Assembly (NCBI GenBank): GCA_009599575.1
Contig: VWND01000067.1
Location: 868,001-932,000 of the forward strand
DNA from: Blumeriella jaapii
Lineage: Eukaryota > Ascomycota > Leotiomycetes > Helotiales > Drepanopezizaceae
DNA: 64,000 bases
Direction: 5' to 3'
A model generated the notes under the pieces. That model made no database searches. It worked only from the letters and a program-made list of their open reading frames with translations, and was not told the origin of the DNA. Below, in pieces: positions 58,288 through 64,000 of the stretch; positions within the stretch are counted from its first letter, which is position 1; each line of letters begins with the position of its first letter. Position numbers and translations under genes: made by a program.

Positions 58288-61106
58288 TAAGTTCGATTTT
58301 GTAATCGTAAGGCCGGTAAAAAGCTAATTCGTTATTGGCGGCTTTAGAAAATACGTATTCGAAGTTTTTGTATTCCGAATAAAAAAATTCGAAAAAAAGT
58401 TTATTCGAAATTAGCTTTGTTAAATTAATTAAAAAAGTCGAAATCGATATTTCGTTAGTTTTGAAACGTTCGAAAAAATTATAAAATTGGGTTTTGAAAA
58501 AAGTGTTGTACGTAAAATCGTTTAGTATTTTGTCGATTTCGTATAAAAAGATTAAAAATATTTTAATCGCTTTTTTTTGGAAATTAAATAAAAAGCGTAT
58601 ATAATATTTTGGCAGATAGAAATTGAATAAGTAATAAGTTAAGGAATTTGTTTTCGAATTAGTCGTTTGGAAAATTTAAAAAATGGCTTGTTTGAATTAT
58701 CGATTATATTAAGCTAAAAGGCTATCGCGGCGAAAGCTTTTTTTCGATATTTAATATGATTGTTTTTCGTAAAACGAAAAAGCTGTTTTAACGAAAAAAA
58801 AAAGAAAAAAAAAAACGGAAAAAAATCGGCAGTCAGAAAAAACAGTATAATTTTTTATATTATTTTATTAGCGTCGTTATCGAAATTAGCGCCGCGAATA
58901 AAATTCGACTTTTTCGCGCTTCGTATAACGTCGTAGATTTGTTATCATTAGTTAAGGTTTTTGTTACGTTTTACAACGTTGTTTTAATAGCGAGATTAAA
59001 TTATTCGGAAATGCAAATAAAAAATTTTAATACAACGAGCGTAAAAAGCTATAAAAAGGTAAAACTTCGGCTAATAAAGCTTGCGTTTATTACAGTTTAG
59101 TAGAATTTAATATTCGGCCAATCAAGCTTTTTTTAAAATTTCATTATGATTTCCGAAATTAATAATTAAAAAAGAAATAAACGATTGTATTCGGTTGTTA
59201 ATAATAAAATTAAAAAGCGTAAAATATGTAATTAAATGGCTACGAGCTTTATTATACTTTTTTACAGGAAACAAAGCCGGGAAAGATTAAATCAAAAGTT
59301 TAAAAAAAAAAGATTTGATTAGCGCCGAATCGATTAACGTATAACCGTTTGTTTTAAAATCGGCGAGCGCTTTTATTTTGTACAAAAGATTATTTTTAGT
59401 AAATATAACGGGAATTATTAATAAATCGTTATTAAAAAGCTTTCGAACGTTAAAATAACGTATCTCGCGTAATACGTTTAAAAAAAAGGCTTTGCTTAGG
59501 CCTGGGCGTTTTTCCGATTGGCGGGAAAGCTTTTAATTTTGTTGTAAGCGTTTTGAAAGTCGTTTAAAAAAAGGTTTTTATTTTTATTATTATTATCGGA
59601 GGGCGAATTTTCGGCCGGCTTGATGTCGTTTATATTTATTAGCTTAAAAGGGCTTTTAAGTGAAATCGAAGGTCGGCCCGTGGAAAATCGTGCAAAATGG
59701 CCTTTAAACTTTCTGATGTAAAATAAAAAACGAGCGCTGTCGTTGGTCCGATCGAAAAGGAAAAACGCCAAAAAAAACGTTTTGGCGTAAAAAAAAGAAA
59801 AAACAGCATAAGGTTGAAAAAGAGCTTATAAAGCATTTAAACGATTTTCGTACGTACGATTTAATTCGTAATACGCTTTGGTTAAGAAATTATTATTTTA
59901 ATAAATAATACATTTAATTAAAAAGCGATTCGCGTATAAAATTCGTTTAGTTAATTGATTTTGTTTTTTTTATCGGACGGCGGTAAGCTAATTTTTAAAA
60001 ATCATTATACGCGTTTATTTCAAATGCAGTTTTTTTTGTAAACGCTTTGGTATTTTATCGCGGAAAGCGTTCAGAAGCTGTTTATCAGTTCGTATTTAAA
60101 CATTCGCTGCGAAAAAAAAAAATCGTAGGTAAAATCGCTAAAAGTCGTCGTGCGTATTTATTGCAAGTATTTTAAATTCGTTTTCGGCTTTTTAAACGTC
60201 GAAAAAGTTGGCCAGAAAACCGGCGATTTTTTTTATTAATTCTTCGAAAAATATAAAATCGGAACGGTTTGAAATACGCGGAGTAAAAAATTTTTTTATT
60301 ATACTTTCGGTTTAATCGAATATATAATTCTTGCGAAATCGATCGCTAGCGAAATAATCGTAATAAAATTCGAAGTTGTCGAGAACTTTAGTTTTTTAAT
60401 AGCGTGTTTTGTAATTTTTATTATTATTTAGCTTAAACTTAAAGTTCGGAACGCGTTTTATACAAGCTAATCGAAAATTAGCAGATAAATAAAAATTATA
60501 GCGTTTAAAAAGCGCGTTAAGATTTTGGCCGTCAGAAAAAGATTTAAAAAAAGTTCGCGAAAAGCGTAGAAATTGATTTGCAGCGTTTGTTAATTAAAAT
60601 AAAACGTTGCGAAAAAAAAAAGCAGCAGATTCGCGACTGGCAAAAGCACGTTCGATAGATCTTATTAAACGTTTTAATTAAAGGTCTGTCGCAATCGTAT
60701 AGTTTTCAGAAGTTGTCGTTTACGTTTTTGCGCTTTTTTTAGTTAATTTTGCAAAAGTTTTAATTAAACGCTTTCAGCGCTAAATTGTAAAAAAAAAATG
60801 GCAGGCGAAATAAATAGCGCTTTGCTTTTTTTTTGAATTTTTTTTTTCGAAAGGAAAATTGTTTTTTAAGAAAAAAGTTTTAAAAGGAGGCTGCTTTTTC
60901 GCTGATTAAAAAAAGGAAAGTTAAAATGTAATAGCAGAAGCTGAAAAGTTTTATTAAAAGGGGGATCGTTAAATAAAAGCTATTATTCGCGAAATGCGGA
61001 AATAGGCTTTTTTACGACCGGTCGATTATTTTAATATAATTTATAAGAAATTCGAGGAAAAAAATAGTTTACGCCGTCGTTAGCGTAGAAAAAAAATTAT
61101 TAATAA
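58288..61106 (-). pseudogene. G2-d RT start, protease and gag, piece 5
   Basis: Minus strand. RT start about 58290-58400 (EYKN..F-type text), protease about 59100-59500 with LADFKTNGY-type wording (59355-59400), gag about 59500-60720, stop-free at 59496-59771 (FLFDRTNDSARFLFYIRKF). Leader with T runs to the LTR at 61107. Order and content equal 23327-26155 of G2-c. Confidence 0.85.
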
Positions 61107-61374
61107 TATAACGATTTAATTAATCAGAAAGCTGGGAGATTAATCAACTGGTCGCCGTATTTATATAATATAAAAAACGAGTTTTTGATTTTGTAACAAA
61201 GATATTTATTTAAAATTAATAATTGCAAAAGGCAGAGATTGCTCAGGAAAAAAAGCCTTATCTATATAAATAGTTTTTATAATTGATGAAAGACCCACCA
61301 GAAGACCAGGGAGCTTGCAGCCACACGCACTTGCTGGGGTGACACGAAAGATGGCAAAAGAGTAAGTCGTTATA
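61107..61374 (-). repeat. G2-d 5' LTR (minus)
   Basis: Starts TATAACGATTT, ends TAAGTCGTTATA. It abuts the LTR of G2-e head to head. The inner part is mutated and the outer part mostly clean (CCAGGGAGCTTGCAGCCACA). Confidence 0.93.
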
Positions 61375-61634
61375 ACGATTCATTTTTTTGCCCCTCGTAT
61401 TATCCCAGCAACTGCGTATAGCTGCAAGCTTTTTGGTCTTCTGATAGGTTTTTTATCAATTGTGGAAACTATTTATATATATAAAACATTTTCCTTTTAG
61501 CATCTCTGCCTTTTGCAATTGTTAATTTTAGATAAATATTTTTGTTACAAAACCAAAGGCTCGTTCTTTATATTATATAAACACGGCGATTGATTAACTG
61601 ATTTCCCAGCTTTTCGATTAATTAAATAGTTATA
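61375..61634 (+). repeat. G2-e 5' LTR (main part)
   Basis: Starts ACGATTCATTTTTTTGCCCC, ends AAATAGTTATA; with 19232-19240 it makes a full LTR. It is the mirror image of 61107-61374. Confidence 0.9.
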
Positions 61635-62481
61635 TTATTAACAACTTTTTTTTTTACGCTGGCGACGGCGTAAATTATTTTTTCCTTCGAATTCCTTACT
61701 AATTATACCAAAATGATCGACCGGTCGTAAAAAAGCTTATTTGCGCATTTCGCGAAAAATGGCTTTTGTTTAACGATTCTTTTTTTAGCAAAGCTTTTCA
61801 GCTTTTGCTATTACACCTTTATTTTTTTTTTAATTAGCGAAAAAACAGCTTTGTTCAAAACCTTTTTTTTTGAAAACAGTTTTTTCTTCTTCGAAAAAAA
61901 AAAAAAAAAAAAAAAAAAAAAACATAAAACGCTAATCTTTTCGCCTGCTATTTTTTTTGTGCAGCTTAGCGCTAAAAGCGTTTAATTAAAACTTTTGCAA
62001 AATCAATATAAAAAACCCAAAAGCGTAAACAATAATTTTTGAAAATTATACGGCTGCGACAAACCTTTTAATTAAAGCGTTTAGTAAAATCTATCGAACG
62101 TGCTTCTGCTAATCGCGAATTTGCTGCTTTTTGTTTTCGCAACGTTTTATTTCAATTAATAAACGCTGCAAACTAATTTTTACGCTTTTCGCGAACTTTT
62201 TCTGAATTTTTTTTTAACGGCCAAAACTTTAGCGCGCTTTCAAACGCTATAATTTTTATTTATTCATTAACTTTCGATTAGCTCGTATAAAACGCGTTTC
62301 GAATTTTAAATTTAAATTAAATAATAGTAAAAATTACGAAGCACGCTATTAAAAAACTAAAGCTTTCGATAATTTCGAATTTTATTACGATTATTCGCTA
62401 GCGATTAATTTCGCAAAAATTATATATTCGATCAGACCGAAAACGTAGCTAAGAAATTTTTTACTCCGCGAATTTTAAAGC
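61375..62481 (+). mobile_element. G2-e: 5' LTR rest and gag start, 3'-truncated
   Basis: The LTR continues from 19240 (ACGATTC...) to 61634, followed by the leader with a run of about 30 A (61895-61921) and gag text. It matches 6681-7770 of G2-a and stops at about 62481 in the middle of gag (TCCGCGAATTTTAAAG), where unrelated sequence begins. No 3' LTR is found, so it was truncated after insertion. Confidence 0.85.
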
Positions 62482-63119
62482 AAAGCAAGCGTATTTCTGG
62501 CGCTTATTTTGAAAGTTTGCTCGGATCATTTTTTAAATTCTTTTTGAAAAAGCTTTTATAATATTTTTCTATCGTAGTATTTATGCGAAGTTTTGTAACG
62601 TATAATCTAAACGTTAATATAGCCGTTTATAATACCGGAAGAATGGTCGGTAGATCGGTAAAAGCTAAACTTTTTGCACCATCGTGATTAATCGATTTCG
62701 TAAGCTATATCAGGTATATCGAACATTTTTTTTTAATAATGGATGCGGCGTAAACAGATTTAATAGTAGCTTTTTTAGTTGCTGAAGCAGTATCGTATTA
62801 TTAATCGTTTTGTCGGTCGCGAGATTCGGAAGCAAATCTCGTTATATGATATATATGTATTGCGTGGTAAACGCAATATTAGCTAGCTTTCTTGATAAAT
62901 CGCAAGGATTATTAGTATTTTAAAAGTGTAAATAACTTTTTAAAACAAGTTGGATGGAATTTATTTTCACCTAGATAGCGTAGTCGCGCAGTCGCGATCT
63001 ATTTTTTTTAGCTTATTTAGCTGATTTGTGATTATCGTAAAGTTAACCACTGATCAATGTTGGGTTTTACTAAAAAAAGGGTTTGTATAATATACGGTTG
63101 AAACGTTGCAATAACTGGT
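62482..63119. other. Unassigned, less mutated stretch
   Basis: About 640 bp that does not match any other part of the window. It keeps more CpA/TpG than the repeats and contains short hairpins (CGAGATT..AATCTCG near 62820-62845, ATTGCG..CGCAAT near 62857-62874). Reading frames on both strands are broken by stops within about 40 codons; I cannot name a product. It could be old single-copy sequence or an eroded element. No gene called. Confidence 0.5.
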
Positions 63120-63268
63120 TGTTATATTGGGATAGGGTCTGGTCTCTATCTAGCTAGCTGCGCGGTAAAATATATAGGGGTTGCAGCCTAACGTGCACAA
63201 CTTAGCGCAGGCTACAACATCACGTGTTACACGTGATCATCCCATGTTACCATAATAACTATATAACA
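63120..63268. repeat. Solo LTR, 149 bp, with palindromic CACGTG pair
   Basis: Perfect 8-bp inverted ends TGTTATAT/ATATAACA with TG..CA, flanked by GGT on both sides (63117-63119, 63269-63271), though a full 5-bp duplication is not evident. It contains a 9+1+9 palindrome, ATCACGTGT T ACACGTGAT (63219-63237), and an inverted repeat GTTGCAGCCT/AGGCTACAAC (about 63179-63218). It is G+C-richer than its surroundings. No partner LTR is in the window. A short TIR element is an alternative. Confidence 0.6.
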
Positions 63269-63271
63269 GGT

Positions 63272-63600
63272 TGTATAATATCGTTTTTTAATAAGGCGAT
63301 ATATTATTACTATAATTAGATTGTTTCGATTTTTATGCTTTTTTACGGAAAAAAAGCTTATAAAATCGATTGATATATAATTTCAACGGCGTAAAAAAAT
63401 AGACAAAGGTTTAAGAAGTCTTTGGTAGCGTTGATTAGTGTTTGTATTGCGAAAGCAGCCGTTGCAATTGCGAATAAATCTTTTGCAATTCTTAGAAATT
63501 AATAGCCAATAGTAATTTCTGTTGATAATCTCGTACATTTTTTTTTTTCCGGAATGGCTTGTTTTTATTAAATTATAAGCTATTTGCAAAAGCCAGATGC
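63272..63600 (-). pseudogene. Integrase fragment of a further Gypsy family (G4)
   Basis: Minus strand, stop-free at 63383-63589. It reads HSGKKKMYEIINRNYYW and KRFIRNCNGCF, the HHCC zinc-binding domain of Ty3 integrases (second His and both Cys visible). Leftward it goes on, past one stop at about 63383, to IIVIIYRLIKKRYY, the start of the catalytic core with its Asp lost. The sequence differs from the integrases of G1, G2 and G3, so it belongs to another family. It is cut on the left by the solo LTR. Confidence 0.75.
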
Positions 63601-63639
63601 GAATACGAATATTTAAAGTCGAGGTGTTTGGAACGTATA

Positions 63640-64000
63640 ATAGTGGGCTGCCTTCCCATATTTATTCTGCGGGCACTCGAATAATATGGGGGAAAGCAAA
63701 TGTCCCATTGCATCCAAGTGTCCCATCTCAATTCATGATTTTTTACGATCGCATTTTATATTAAAACACTATTATTTAATTACGCCAAGTTGAAAGGTAA
63801 TAAAAGCAGGAAGCTGTTTTAAGATTTTAAATTAAAAATTTCATTTTTATTAATTAAAAGTTATTAAATTACATATTTTCCTTGAATCTTCTATTTTTTA
63901 TTATCGCATTTTGTATTAAAACATTATCAACGCTAGATATTTGATTGTAATAAATTGATAAATAATAAAAACAGAAAGCTATTATTAAATTATAAGTTAA
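63640..64000 (+). mobile_element. T3: TIR element, right part beyond window
   Basis: Starts ATAGTGGGCTGCCTTCCCA after TA (63638-63639), same orientation as T1. 63774 onward matches the window start. The first 130 bp are barely mutated. It lies close to the G4 fragment. Confidence 0.88.

Larger units (their letters stand above)
19241..61374 (-). mobile_element. G2-d: full-length Gypsy (minus) split by four insertions
   Basis: Pieces: 19241-20017, 26427-26606, 27971-28716, 29870-31447 and 58288-61374, summing to about 6370 bp, the length of an intact G2. Duplication ACGAT on both sides (19236-19240, 61375-61379). Insertions with their duplications: G2-c (GGAAG), T2 (TA), X (ATCGA), Copia C (TATAA). 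For each, the unbroken target is visible in G2-c or G2-a. All pol parts can be joined in order only after removing these insertions. The coding relics are listed separately. Confidence 0.93.

Noticed and set aside
1..64000. Many stop-free frames of 60-90 codons as small host genes
   Set aside because: Nearly all fall in known transposon domains, their reverse strands or A/T homopolymers. None has introns, codon use or context of a host gene.
1..64000. Centromere or mitochondrial DNA because of extreme A+T
   Set aside because: The A+T comes from mutated transposons with nuclear-type nesting, and no mitochondrial gene or tRNA is present. A centromeric position cannot be judged from sequence alone.

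Overview
This window is a piece of nuclear heterochromatin from a filamentous ascomycete (Pezizomycotina is the best fit). I see no intact host gene, rRNA or tRNA. Almost all of it is retrotransposon sequence mutated by a repeat-induced point mutation (RIP)-like process. The signs are extreme A+T content, loss of CpA/TpG, CAA/CAG/TGG codons turned into stops, and transposon domains (reverse transcriptase, integrase, chromodomain) that can be read through those stops. The LTR families plus C-to-T hypermutation of repeats point to a RIP-competent fungus; I cannot name the species.

The layout is a deep nest that can be solved from target-site duplications (TSDs) and from empty sites present in sister copies inside the window. 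I use local names. G1 is a Ty3/Gypsy element of 11.2 kb with an extra ORF after pol. G2 is a 6.4-kb Ty3/Gypsy element with a chromodomain integrase. G3 is a 7.4-kb Ty3/Gypsy element. C is an 8.2-kb Ty1/Copia element. X is a 1.15-kb non-coding LTR element (TRIM). T is a 1.36-kb terminal-inverted-repeat element with TA duplications. Left part: T1 (1-1228), a G1 remnant (1231-6050, minus strand), a C remnant (6050-16558, minus) split by G2-a (6672-13074, plus), then an internally deleted G1 copy (16559-19231, minus).

From 19232 to 62481 everything lies inside one another. G2-e (plus) begins at 19232 and is split after 9 bp by G2-d (minus, 19241-61374). G2-d carries four insertions: G2-c (20018-26421), T2 (26607-27968), X (28717-29864) and a C copy (31448-58282). 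That C copy carries G3 (33927-52542, minus), and G3's LTR carries G1 (41143-52391, plus). Counting the outer C remnant, this is seven levels. The right edge (62482-64000) has an unassigned stretch, a solo LTR, a fragment of another Gypsy integrase and the start of T3.

The coding relics are gag, protease, reverse transcriptase/RNase H and integrase. Three families also carry an extra ORF between pol and the 3' LTR: sense in G1, antisense in G3 and C. I cannot assign these ORFs to any family. Two mutation patterns stand out: the outer 100-200 bp of nearly every element has escaped mutation, and cytosines next to G (CpG, GpC) are largely spared. All CDS relics are called pseudogenes; domain ends are approximate to a few tens of bases because they were read by eye through stops.
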